A stretch of 40,066 nt of DNA. Source: an uncultured Pseudomonadota bacterium. GTDB lineage: Bacteria; Myxococcota_A; UBA796; SXON01. The stretch spans positions 1-40,066 of the forward strand of contig CAIUMM010000222.1 in assembly GCA_903900265.1 (NCBI GenBank), read 5' to 3'. Shown here piece after piece: positions 8,551 through 15,086 of this stretch (the first letter of the stretch is position 1; each line of letters opens with the position of its first letter). The notes beneath the pieces are model-generated. The model ran no database searches, was not told the DNA's origin, and saw only the letters and a program-made list of their open reading frames with translations. Both the position numbers and the translations under genes were made by a program.

Positions 8551-9558
8551 CTAATCGGTTTCAGGCCAAGCGGCCGGTACCGGGTACAACACGGCGTCGA
8601 GCGTCGCGCTGGACTCGCCGGCAGCCTCAGCGACCACGGGAGCCGCGTCCGCGGTGGCTTCGTGCGGCTGCGCGGCGCCGGACTTCCAGTCGAAGCGCTC
8701 GAGCGCAAAGCTCCGAATGAGGCGGTCGAGCTTCTGCGCGTAGCCCGGATCCGACGCGTAGATCCCAACCAGCGCGGCGGCGAATCCATGACGGTCGTCG
8801 CCGTGGGACCGCGCACGGGCGTAGCGCTTTCCGGTGCCGAGGATGCGCGCATGGTCGGCGAGCGCCTCGGATTCATCGTGGTAGGCCCGGAACGGGGCCG
8901 AGCGAACCGACCGAACGCCCCGGTGATACTCGACCACGCGGCGCGCGATCGAGCCGGCGGGGCCGGTACCTTTCATCCCGAAGAGGTTGTGACCTGGGGC
9001 CGAACCGCCCCAGTCGCTCTCCAAAATCGCCTGCGCGATGGTGATCGAGGCCGGCACGCCGTAGCGCCAGTCACCCAACGAGGCGCCCGCGACCACGCGC
9101 TTCAGAAACCGTCCCTGCGAACCCGCGGGGGCGCCGTCGCGCGCCCAGATCGCCTCAGCGCGAAAGCCGCACAGCTCTTGGGCGATCGGGAGCGCGATGT
9201 CATCGCCCACATGCCCGGCGTCCGCGTGCACCTTCAAACGCCCGAGGAGCTCGTCGGCGAGCGCCTGAGCGTGCACCGGGTCCCCCGAAGCGAGGGTGGC
9301 CTCCACATTCAATACGCCCGAGCGAATCATCCCCAGCGTCGCTTCATAGCTATCCATCGCCACCAGCAGCACCGACTGAGGGGCACCGAGCCATTGCGAA
9401 GCCGTACCCACAAAAGAGTCGCCCGTTTGACCCGCCGGGGCCTCGGAGGCCAACGCGCTCTGTACGACGATAGACGCGATCGGACGTGCGGAAGGCGCAG
9501 ACAAAACCGCCCCCGTCGCGAGGAAAGCGGCGCACGCGCCCACAGCAAAAAGACCCAA
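8551..9558 (-). CDS. Secreted peptidoglycan N-acetylglucosaminidase (GH73/FlgJ-type)
   Basis: The enzyme should hydrolyse glycan strands of peptidoglycan in the periplasm. The 335-residue protein starts with a hydrophobic signal sequence (residues 1-29, ending around SAPSARPIA). It then has a helical N-terminal region and a glucosaminidase domain at about 150-285: ASITIAQAILESDWGGS with the probable catalytic Glu at 180, then NLFGMKG at 191-197, and FRAYHDESEALADHARIL. These are the landmarks of GH73 (mannosyl-glycoprotein endo-beta-N-acetylglucosaminidase-like) enzymes. The C-terminal tail is Ala/Glu-rich. An in-frame TGA lies only 12 nt upstream, so the TTG at 9558, preceded by GGAG, is the first usable start; GTG 9543 is the alternative. 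No flagellar genes are nearby, so a wall-remodelling role is more likely than FlgJ function. Confidence 0.8.
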   Translation of the reverse strand: MGLFAVGACAAFLATGAVLSAPSARPIASIVVQSALASEAPAGQTGDSFVGTASQWLGAPQSVLLVAMDSYEATLGMIRSGVLNVEATLASGDPVHAQALADELLGRLKVHADAGHVGDDIALPIAQELCGFRAEAIWARDGAPAGSQGRFLKRVVAGASLGDWRYGVPASITIAQAILESDWGGSAPGHNLFGMKGTGPAGSIARRVVEYHRGVRSVRSAPFRAYHDESEALADHARILGTGKRYARARSHGDDRHGFAAALVGIYASDPGYAQKLDRLIRSFALERFDWKSGAAQPHEATADAAPVVAEAAGESSATLDAVLYPVPAAWPETD

Positions 9559-9618
9559 ACGCTCCAGCGGTCACTCCAAAAGCCCAATCGCGTAACAACG
9601 ACGGTTCAATCTGCCAAA

Positions 9619-9634
9619 TGTTGACGTGTCAACA
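9619..9634. promoter_or_regulatory. Operator-like palindrome between divergent genes
   Basis: TGTTGAC-GT-GTCAACA: two perfect 7-bp inverted arms with a 2-bp centre, in the 129-bp gap between the divergent glucosaminidase and DsbA-like fusion genes. Each arm contains TTGAC, so it also provides a -35-like hexamer on both strands. It is a good candidate binding site for a dimeric regulator; the regulator is unknown. Confidence 0.45.
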
Positions 9635-9647
9635 CTTTTGTGGACAA

Positions 9648-9667
9648 CGGCGCCGACGACGGCGCCG
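9648..9667 (+). other. GC-rich leader hairpin before DsbA-like fusion gene
   Basis: CGGCGCCG-ACGA-CGGCGCCG: two identical, self-palindromic 8-mers that form a strong hairpin ending 20 nt before the ATG at 9688. It would lie in the mRNA leader and could limit ribosome access or stall transcription. Role inferred only. Confidence 0.35.
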
Positions 9668-9687
9668 CTCCGGGCTACAGTCACGCC

Positions 9688-10914
9688 ATGCACGTAGACT
9701 TCTGGTTCGACTACTCGTGTCCGTACGCATACGCAGCTTGTGGGCTTGTGGACGGCGTTGCCGCTCGTACCGGCGCGACGATCCGCTACCGCCCGTTCTT
9801 GCTGGGCGGCGTGTTCCGGGCCTTAGGCACCTCGCAGAATCTGGCCGCGACGATGTCGCCACAAAAAGCGGTACACCTGCTGCATGATCAGCAGCGGGCG
9901 CTGGTACGCGCCGGGTTGCCACTGGATTTTCCGGCTGCGCACCCCCGTCGCACGGTGCACGCGCTGCGCGCTACGCTCGCAGCCGGTCGCAGGGGCGACA
10001 ACCGGTCGCTCATTCGAGCACTGTTCCTCGCGTACTGGGCTGAAAACTCGCCGATTGAGGACGAGGAATTCGTGCGCGCGGTCGCCAGCGCACACGGCTT
10101 TGCCGATCTCGACCTCGAGGCCGAGCGGGAGCCGCTTCGGGTCGCGACCGACGAGGCGCTGGCCGCAGGGGTGTTTGGCGCCCCCGCGTTCACCCTGAGC
10201 CTTGACCCTAAAAACCCCGACGCAAAGCAGTTCTTCTGGGGTCATGACCGGCTTGACTTCGTCGAGCACGCGCTCGGCGGCGCGATGCCTGGGGTGCACG
10301 CGCCGCCCGACCCGCCGGTCGAAGCGACCATCGACTTCTGGTTCGACTACGGCTCTCCGTTCGCGTTCCTCGCGGCGACGCAGATGCGCGGCCTCTCCGA
10401 GCGAACCGGCGCGGTCGTGCGACCCCGTCCGTTTCTGTTAGGCGCGGTCTTCCGAGCGCTGGGGCAAGCCGACGTGCCGTTGTTCGCGTTCTCCGACGCC
10501 AAGCGCCGCTGGTACCTGCGCGATCTCGTGCTCTGGTCGCGCCGCTGGGGCGTGCCCTTCCAATTCTCGCCGCACTTTCCGTTGCGCACGGTGCTGGCGC
10601 TGCGCTGCACGCTCGCCCACCCGAACCCCTCGGAATTTTCCGAGCGCGTGTTCCGGGCCGCGTGGATCGAAGGCCGCAACATCAACGACCCGGCGGTGCT
10701 GGAAGATCTGGGCGGCGATCCTGCGAACGCGGAGTCCCAACGCGACGCTCTTTTCGCGAACACCCACGAGGCGATCGCGACCGGGGTTTTTGGCACGCCG
10801 ACGTTCATTTTGCGCCGCCCCGGCCAACCCGCGCAGCGGTTCTGGGGACAAGACCGCATCGATCAGATCGAAGATGTCCTGCACGGGTGGCAGGCCCCGG
10901 GAACGCTCACGTGA
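9688..10914 (+). CDS. Tandem DsbA-family / kappa-GST-like (HCCA isomerase-type) fusion protein
   Basis: A 408-residue protein made of two homologous thioredoxin-fold units, about residues 1-200 and 213-408. Each starts with DFWFDY, carries RPFLLG(G/A)VFRALG and GVFG(A/T)P(A/T)F (the cis-Pro loop), and ends FWG(H/Q)DR(L/I)D. This layout matches 2-hydroxychromene-2-carboxylate isomerase / kappa-class glutathione transferases, usually single-domain enzymes of about 200 residues that use glutathione. At the catalytic Ser position domain 2 has S223 (YGSPF) while domain 1 has C11 (YSCPY), so the halves may differ chemically. ATG 9688 precedes the first strand directly; an in-frame ATG at 9640 would lie inside the leader hairpin region. 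The stop overlaps the GTG of a tiny ORF. Confidence 0.82.
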   Translation: MHVDFWFDYSCPYAYAACGLVDGVAARTGATIRYRPFLLGGVFRALGTSQNLAATMSPQKAVHLLHDQQRALVRAGLPLDFPAAHPRRTVHALRATLAAGRRGDNRSLIRALFLAYWAENSPIEDEEFVRAVASAHGFADLDLEAEREPLRVATDEALAAGVFGAPAFTLSLDPKNPDAKQFFWGHDRLDFVEHALGGAMPGVHAPPDPPVEATIDFWFDYGSPFAFLAATQMRGLSERTGAVVRPRPFLLGAVFRALGQADVPLFAFSDAKRRWYLRDLVLWSRRWGVPFQFSPHFPLRTVLALRCTLAHPNPSEFSERVFRAAWIEGRNINDPAVLEDLGGDPANAESQRDALFANTHEAIATGVFGTPTFILRRPGQPAQRFWGQDRIDQIEDVLHGWQAPGTLT

Positions 10915-11027
10915 ACGACGACGACTGGATGAGAAAGCACATGAAGCCACCCAAGAAAGGGTGCTTTGTCGCGCTCATCCCCTTCATCGCGACGGTGATT
11001 TGCTCCATCTGCTGGCGCTGGTCCTAA
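10911..11027 (+). CDS. Tiny single-span membrane protein (38 residues)
   Basis: The GTG at 10911 overlaps the stop of the upstream fusion gene (GTGA), suggesting coupled translation. The product has a polar, basic N-terminus (residues 1-16, with KPPKKG), one hydrophobic segment (CFVALIPFIATVICSIC) and a WRWS end, a typical layout for a small membrane protein. It could be real or chance; coupling and clean topology favour it. No function is proposed. A hairpin that may terminate transcription follows. Confidence 0.4.
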   Translation: MNDDDWMRKHMKPPKKGCFVALIPFIATVICSICWRWS

Positions 11028-11035
11028 ACAAAGCG

Positions 11036-11069
11036 AGCCGGTCTGCGCGTATGCACGCTCAAACCGGCT
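11036..11069. terminator. Candidate bidirectional terminator hairpin
   Basis: AGCCGGT (11036-11042) pairs with ACCGGCT (11063-11069), with an inner GCGT/ACGC stem (11047-11050, 11055-11058). It lies between the convergent fusion-gene/tiny-ORF unit and the BON gene. There is no clear T-run, so intrinsic termination is uncertain. Confidence 0.35.
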
Positions 11070-11103
11070 GTTCCATGCGAGGACCCGAGGCTAAAGCTTG
11101 GGG

Positions 11104-11760
11104 CTACAGCACGCTGATGCGGTCGTCGACGGCGCGCACGCCACGCGTGCCCCAAACCGCGCCAAGCACGGCCTCGCGCTCCGCCCAGGAGTCCACCTTG
11201 CCAACGACTTTGACGGTGCCGTCGGTGACATCGACGTGCATACGCTCCGCTTCTCGCGTGGCGTGGCGCATCAGCGCGCTGCTGATGGCGCGCTGTACTT
11301 CATCGCTGCGGATGCTGGAGCGCACCTTGATCTGGTTGACCACGGCGAGCACCCCCAGCAGGTTGCGCACCGCGCGCTCGCAATCCGCGCGCTGAGTCGC
11401 GGTCACGACCTCCCCTTCCAGCGTCAGCACGCCGCCGGAGACGGTGGTGTGGATCTTCTCGTGCGGCACGAAAACGTCCCATTCCAGCGCGCAGCGTGCC
11501 TGTTCGGCGATCTGCGCATCGGTGCGACCGGGCGAGGCCTGCGTGTGGACGATGACGTCGTTGGCCACGTCGAGCACCCCAGCCACGCGATGCGCAGCGT
11601 CCTTGGCGGCCATGCGCTTCGCCCAGCTGTCCACCGTCCCGCTCAGAGTAACAACGCCGTCTTTGACCTCGACGCCGATCTCGGTGGGTTGGACATGCGT
11701 GTCCCACTTCAACTCAGCCAGAAGGTCGTCGCGGAGCTGCACATCGGATTTCCTGTTCAT
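11104..11760 (-). CDS. Triple BON-domain protein
   Basis: A 218-residue protein consisting almost wholly of three BON domains (about 5-75, 78-147 and 150-218). Each has the pattern of a helix, then hVxV.(D/G)GhVTLSG.V....(E/R)...A...A..V.GV..V.N.I. BON domains are found in OsmY-type stress proteins and are thought to contact membranes or lipids. No signal peptide is visible, so unlike OsmY it may be cytoplasmic. The ATG at 11760 has GAGG upstream. It follows hsp20 on the same strand, separated by a 99-bp structured spacer. This pairing, with both products linked to stress, suggests a stress-response unit (inference). Confidence 0.85.
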   Translation of the reverse strand: MNRKSDVQLRDDLLAELKWDTHVQPTEIGVEVKDGVVTLSGTVDSWAKRMAAKDAAHRVAGVLDVANDVIVHTQASPGRTDAQIAEQARCALEWDVFVPHEKIHTTVSGGVLTLEGEVVTATQRADCERAVRNLLGVLAVVNQIKVRSSIRSDEVQRAISSALMRHATREAERMHVDVTDGTVKVVGKVDSWAEREAVLGAVWGTRGVRAVDDRISVL

Positions 11761-11780
11761 GAATCGCCTCGGGCGTTGGC

Positions 11781-11842
11781 CTACCGGAATGGCAGGAGTT
11801 TGTTCGCCAAATTGGGGTTTGCAAACCCCGTGCCACCGGTAG
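11781..11842 (-). other. Structured intergenic element between hsp20 and BON gene
   Basis: CTACCGGAATGGCA (11781-11794) pairs with TGCCACCGGTAG (11831-11842) as a 12-bp helix with a 2-nt AA bulge. Nested inside is the perfect palindrome GGGGTTTGCAAACCCC (11814-11829). The element lies after the hsp20 stop and before the BON start in the direction of transcription. It could be a terminator/attenuator, an mRNA-processing site or a temperature-sensitive leader. Structure is seen; function is inferred. Confidence 0.5.
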
Positions 11843-11859
11843 CGCCTACGCCGAAGCGA

Positions 11860-12285
11860 TCAGCCGACCTTGACCTCGATGGTGCGCGGCGCTGAGGCCT
11901 GAACGCGAGGGATGCTCAAAGTCAGGAATCCATTGGAATAGCTTGCAGTTGCGAGGTCTTCGTTCACGTTCTCGGGGAGCCTCAACGAACGGTGCCACGC
12001 CTGGGTCGCGTACTCCCGGAGGTAGTAGTCGGTCTCACGGACATCCTTGTCCACGGCCGGGCCCGCATGGATGTCCACCACGCCGTTGGTGATGGCGATG
12101 TTGACATTCTCAGGCTTCAAACCGGGGAGCGCCGCTTTGATGACGAGGTTGCCGTTGTCGTTGTAGACATCAAGGGGGAGGTTCTCGACGGATGCGGTGT
12201 AGTCGCTCGAAGCGATGAGATTCCAAGGGAAGAAGGCGCGATCCATCATGGCGCGCATCTGGCGAATCAGCTCGGGGTTGGTCAT
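11860..12285 (-). CDS. Small heat shock protein, Hsp20/alpha-crystallin family
   Basis: An ATP-independent holdase that binds unfolding proteins. From the ATG at 12285 it has 141 residues: a short N-terminal arm (NPELIRQMRAMMDRAFFPW), an alpha-crystallin domain at about 45-130 with LPLDVYNDNGNLVIKAALPGLKPENVNI, a W-H-R-S-L-R-L-P-E-N-V stretch and NGFLTLSIPR, then a short tail. AGGA lies 6 nt before ATG 12285, which decides this start; in-frame ATGs at 12291 and 12357 would only extend the disordered arm. I see no CIRCE element or sigma32 consensus upstream. A weak GTGACA/TTTTAT pair (12471-12443, minus) could be its promoter. Confidence 0.9.
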   Translation of the reverse strand: MTNPELIRQMRAMMDRAFFPWNLIASSDYTASVENLPLDVYNDNGNLVIKAALPGLKPENVNIAITNGVVDIHAGPAVDKDVRETDYYLREYATQAWHRSLRLPENVNEDLATASYSNGFLTLSIPRVQASAPRTIEVKVG

Positions 12286-12473
12286 GGTCATTCCTGTGGG
12301 TGTGGGCGGCAGGAGATCTGCCGCCGAAGCCCCGTGGTGCAAGGTCCGTTCCATCAACCTCCGCTTGTTTCGATGCGGGTGATTTCACGCGGTCCGTGGG
12401 GTGTCCCGCCCACGCCGCTCAGCACCCGCCGACGCGCTGCGCATAAAACATAGGTAGAAACATGATGTCACGC

Positions 12474-12489
12474 TGGCATAGTCATTGCT
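12474..12489 (+). promoter_or_regulatory. Sigma54 (-24/-12) promoter
   Basis: TGGCATA-GTCA-TTGCT matches the sigma54 consensus TGGCACG-N4-TTGCW with correct spacing: GG at 12475-12476 and GC at 12487-12488. The start of transcription would be about 12500, 12 nt before the ATG at 12512. Sigma54 promoters need an enhancer-binding activator; no such gene is in the window. Confidence 0.55.
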
Positions 12490-12511
12490 TTAAGGCCCAA
12501 ACGAGGCCTCC

Positions 12512-12826
12512 ATGGAAAATCTGATCCACCACGAAGACGCACCCGTTCTGCCCCTGACGCTGGGCTTTCCAATCCCCTTCCCCGCCCCCGCCAAGGTCGT
12601 CGACACGCTTCGTGCACGAATGAGCGCCCGAGGGATTCAAGCCGAGCGCGTGATCAGCCTTCACATCCAGTACCTGGATTGTACCGATCTTCCTGGGGTG
12701 CTCGACGCGCTCGACGGCGCGCTGCAGAGCGACTTGAACGGGCATTGCCCTTCGGTTCGCGCGCGTCAAGTGACGGTGCTCCCGCGCAACGCGCGCGTGC
12801 AAATTGAGGCGGTCGTAGGCTGGTAG
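12512..12826 (+). CDS. Hypothetical protein, 104 residues, sigma54-driven
   Basis: Not recognised. The product is a small soluble protein. It has an N-terminal Pro-rich stretch (LPLTLGFPIPFPAPAKV), then alternating helix and strand (VVDTLRARMSARGIQAER, VISLHIQYLDC, PGVLDALDGALQSDL, VRARQVTVLPRN, ARVQIEAVVGW), suggesting a compact alpha/beta fold. The ATG lies directly behind a sigma54-type promoter and divergent from hsp20, so it is probably an independently regulated single-gene unit. It ends 4 bp before the convergent moaA stop. Function unknown. Confidence 0.65.
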   Translation: MENLIHHEDAPVLPLTLGFPIPFPAPAKVVDTLRARMSARGIQAERVISLHIQYLDCTDLPGVLDALDGALQSDLNGHCPSVRARQVTVLPRNARVQIEAVVGW

Positions 12827-12830
12827 TCGG

Positions 12831-13859
12831 TCAGCCGCCGATGGAGGTCATCACGCCTTCAAAGGCCGTTCCGCCTTCTGTCTCGGCGAGGTGGCCCGCA
12901 GGTTTGCCACGCACGATCGCCGCGATCGCGTGAAGCAGCTCCGCGTCCGAACCGCCGCTGCGCAGCAGGTCACGCAAGGACGGCGTGTCTTCGTAGCCGA
13001 GGCACGTGCGCAGGTGCCCGTCCACCAAGAGCCGCAGGCGGTTGCAGAGCGCACAGAAATGCTCGGTGAGCGGCGCGATAAAGCCTACCCGCACCGAGCC
13101 TGTCCCGTGAGCAGGCATCCACCGGGCGTAGGTCGCCGGGCCCACACCGGGGATCGTCCCCGAATCGGAGGTGAGCGTCCCGGCCGCGGCGAGCCGCTCC
13201 CGGATCTCCTTGGCGGGCACGTTTTCATGCCAACGCCCCTCAAAAGGCATGTACTCGATGAACCGAAGCACCGTCTCCACAGCGCCAGCCAACGCGCCGC
13301 CGGGCAGGCACGCTTCGGCGAGCGGCACGATCTCGTCGTCGTTGACGCCGCGCATGACGACCATGTTCAGCTTCACCGGGCCAAGTCCGGCCGCATGGGC
13401 CGCGGCGATGCCGTCCAGCACCGAAGCGAGCTTGCCCCCACGCGTGACCGCGGCGAAGCGCTCGGGCTGAAGGCTATCGATCGAGATGTTCACCCGGCGC
13501 AACCCCGCGCGCGCTAACGGCGCAGCGAGGTCGGCCAGACCAAAAGCGTTGGTCGTCATCGACACATCGTCGATACCCGGCGTCGCGACCAGCTCCGCGA
13601 CCAAATCCACGAGATCCCGGCGGAGCAAAGGCTCGCCGCCCGTCAGCCGCACCCGGCGCAGACCGCTGGGCGCCATCACCCGCACGATGCGCACGATCTC
13701 CTCGAAGCGCAGCACCTCATCGCGCGGCAACCAGGCGTGCCCCTCGGCCGGCATACAGTACACGCATCGAAAATTGCACCGATCGGTCACGCTCACACGC
13801 ATGTAGGTGTGCAAGCGCCCGTGCCGGTCAACCAACGCGGTGTCCGGATTGAAGCTCAT
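12831..13859 (-). CDS. moaA: GTP 3',8-cyclase MoaA
   Basis: MoaA is the radical-SAM enzyme that, with MoaC, converts GTP to cyclic pyranopterin monophosphate, the first step of molybdenum cofactor synthesis. The 342-residue protein has the radical-SAM cluster motif CNFRCVYC (C28, C32, C35), RLTGGEPLLR for SAM binding, and the second [4Fe-4S] site at C269, C272 and C286 (FCALCNRLRL...RTC). It ends in the Gly-Gly that MoaA needs for catalysis. Its ATG overlaps the stop of the Mrp-type ATPase gene (TCAT, 13856-13859 on plus), so it is coupled to an Fe-S carrier. Other moa/moe genes are not in the window. Confidence 0.95.
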   Translation of the reverse strand: MSFNPDTALVDRHGRLHTYMRVSVTDRCNFRCVYCMPAEGHAWLPRDEVLRFEEIVRIVRVMAPSGLRRVRLTGGEPLLRRDLVDLVAELVATPGIDDVSMTTNAFGLADLAAPLARAGLRRVNISIDSLQPERFAAVTRGGKLASVLDGIAAAHAAGLGPVKLNMVVMRGVNDDEIVPLAEACLPGGALAGAVETVLRFIEYMPFEGRWHENVPAKEIRERLAAAGTLTSDSGTIPGVGPATYARWMPAHGTGSVRVGFIAPLTEHFCALCNRLRLLVDGHLRTCLGYEDTPSLRDLLRSGGSDAELLHAIAAIVRGKPAGHLAETEGGTAFEGVMTSIGG

Positions 13860-14941
13860 ACCGGCAGCGCGCGCTCCACGGAAGCAGCGATGCCGTCAAA
13901 GACCGACTCGCCGGACAACACCGCGGGCTTTCCTTCGTCCCCGCCCGAGCGGATCCCGTCCTTCAACGGCACCTGCCCGAGCAGCTCCACGCCGTACTCC
14001 ACCGCCATCTTGACGCCGCCGCCCTGACCAAACGGGTACATGCGCACGCCGTTCGCCTCGTACCAGCTCATGTTCTCCACGACACCCAGCACCGGCACGT
14101 CGAGCTTGCGGAACATCTCGACGCCGCGCACGGCGTCCAGCAACGCGACCGGGTTGGGCGTCGTGACAACGACACCGCCGGAGATCGGAACCGCCTGGAT
14201 CATCGTGAGCTGCGCGTCGCCCGTGCCCGGAGGCATGTCGACGATGAGGTAGTCCAGCTCGCCCCAATCGACGTCCTTCAAGAACTGGTTGACCACGCCC
14301 ATCACCATCGGGCCGCGCCAGATGATCGGCTCTTTCTCGTCCACCAGAAAGCCGATGCTCATGCACTCCACGCCGTAGGCGCGCAGCGGCAGGATCTTCT
14401 TCTGCTCGTTGGCGATCGGGCGGCCGTTCACGTGCATCATCAGCGGGATGGACGGGCCGTAGATGTCCGAGTCCATGATGCCGACCTTGCGGCCACGCTG
14501 CGCGAGCGCGACGGCGAGGTTCACCGCCACCGTGCTCTTTCCGACGCCGCCCTTTCCCGAAGCGACCGCGACGATGTGCTTCACGCCCGGGATCGGGGTC
14601 TTCGCGATCGGCCCACCGTGAGGCTGGACGCCGCCGCCCGACATGCCCTTGACCGGATCTTTCGCAGGCCCAGCAGCCGGCGCCCCGACGGCCACGCCTT
14701 CGACCCGGATCGTGCAATTGACCTCGCCCGCCCAGCCCGCGCCGACGACGTTGCGCACCACGGCGTCCCGCAGCCGCTGGCGATCTTCGGCACTGTGCTC
14801 CTTTTTCACCGTGAGCACGAATTTCAAGGTCTCGCCGTCCATGCGCGCGTCCTGAATCATGCCGGCGACCCACAAGGACCTGCCGCTGAGGGGGTCGCGA
14901 ACGCGGGTAGCGGCGGGTTCAAGCAGAGAGTACGGATCCAT
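13856..14941 (-). CDS. Mrp/ApbC/NBP35-type P-loop ATPase (Fe-S cluster carrier)
   Basis: Members of this family bind and transfer Fe-S clusters. The 361-residue protein has an N-terminal DUF59/MIP18-like domain (about 1-85), a linker, and the ATPase domain: deviant Walker A GKGGVGKST at 129-137, DSDIYGPSIP, IWRGPMVMG, YLIVDMPPGTGDAQLT and VVTTPNPVALLDAVRG. The usual CPxC cluster-bridging motif after VENMS is absent; here the sequence reads SWYEANGVRMYPFGQGGG. Start ATG 14941 has AAAGGAAG upstream; longer in-frame starts would cross the divergent promoter region. It is the first gene of a pair with moaA, which needs two [4Fe-4S] clusters. Confidence 0.88.
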   Translation of the reverse strand: MDPYSLLEPAATRVRDPLSGRSLWVAGMIQDARMDGETLKFVLTVKKEHSAEDRQRLRDAVVRNVVGAGWAGEVNCTIRVEGVAVGAPAAGPAKDPVKGMSGGGVQPHGGPIAKTPIPGVKHIVAVASGKGGVGKSTVAVNLAVALAQRGRKVGIMDSDIYGPSIPLMMHVNGRPIANEQKKILPLRAYGVECMSIGFLVDEKEPIIWRGPMVMGVVNQFLKDVDWGELDYLIVDMPPGTGDAQLTMIQAVPISGGVVVTTPNPVALLDAVRGVEMFRKLDVPVLGVVENMSWYEANGVRMYPFGQGGGVKMAVEYGVELLGQVPLKDGIRSGGDEGKPAVLSGESVFDGIAASVERALPV

Positions 14942-14999
14942 GAGGCTTCCTTTGGCGAGCGGTTCAGCGACCGCCGGGACAGAGTGTGCGAGCGCGCCC

Positions 15000-15027
15000 T
15001 GCATAAGCCCGGCTGGCCTCATGACAA
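15000..15027 (-). promoter_or_regulatory. Candidate promoter for Mrp-type gene and moaA
   Basis: On the minus strand TTGTCA (15027-15022), a 16-nt spacer, then TATGCA (15005-15000). It lies about 60 nt upstream of the ATG at 14941 in the divergent intergenic region. Confidence 0.4.
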
Positions 15028-15035
15028 GCTGTGTC

Positions 15036-15064
15036 TTGCCCAGAAGCCCTCCCGTGGGTAGGGT
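15036..15064 (+). promoter_or_regulatory. Candidate promoter for TPR sulfatase-like lipoprotein gene
   Basis: TTGCCC (15036-15041), a 17-nt spacer, then TAGGGT (15059-15064), 23 nt before the ATG at 15087. The match is modest, but position and spacing are right. Confidence 0.3.
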
Positions 15065-15086
15065 GCGCCCCTTCCGTGGAGCGCGC

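Noticed and set aside
4669..9624. Long plus-strand open frames antisense to smc and the glucosaminidase gene (4669-6006, 4715-5821, 7090-9624).
   Set aside because: They are Arg/Ser/Leu-rich shadows caused by high GC at third positions. The opposite strand has complete SMC and GH73 motifs.
9559..9687. tRNA or small RNA genes in the intergenic gaps (this and other gaps of 80-190 bp).
   Set aside because: No cloverleaf, TTCGANTC-type T-loop or CCA end could be recognised by eye in any gap.
12358..12511. A sigma32 promoter or CIRCE element upstream of hsp20.
   Set aside because: No TTAGCACTC inverted repeat or CTTGAA/CCCCAT pair was found; only a weak sigma70-like pair is present.
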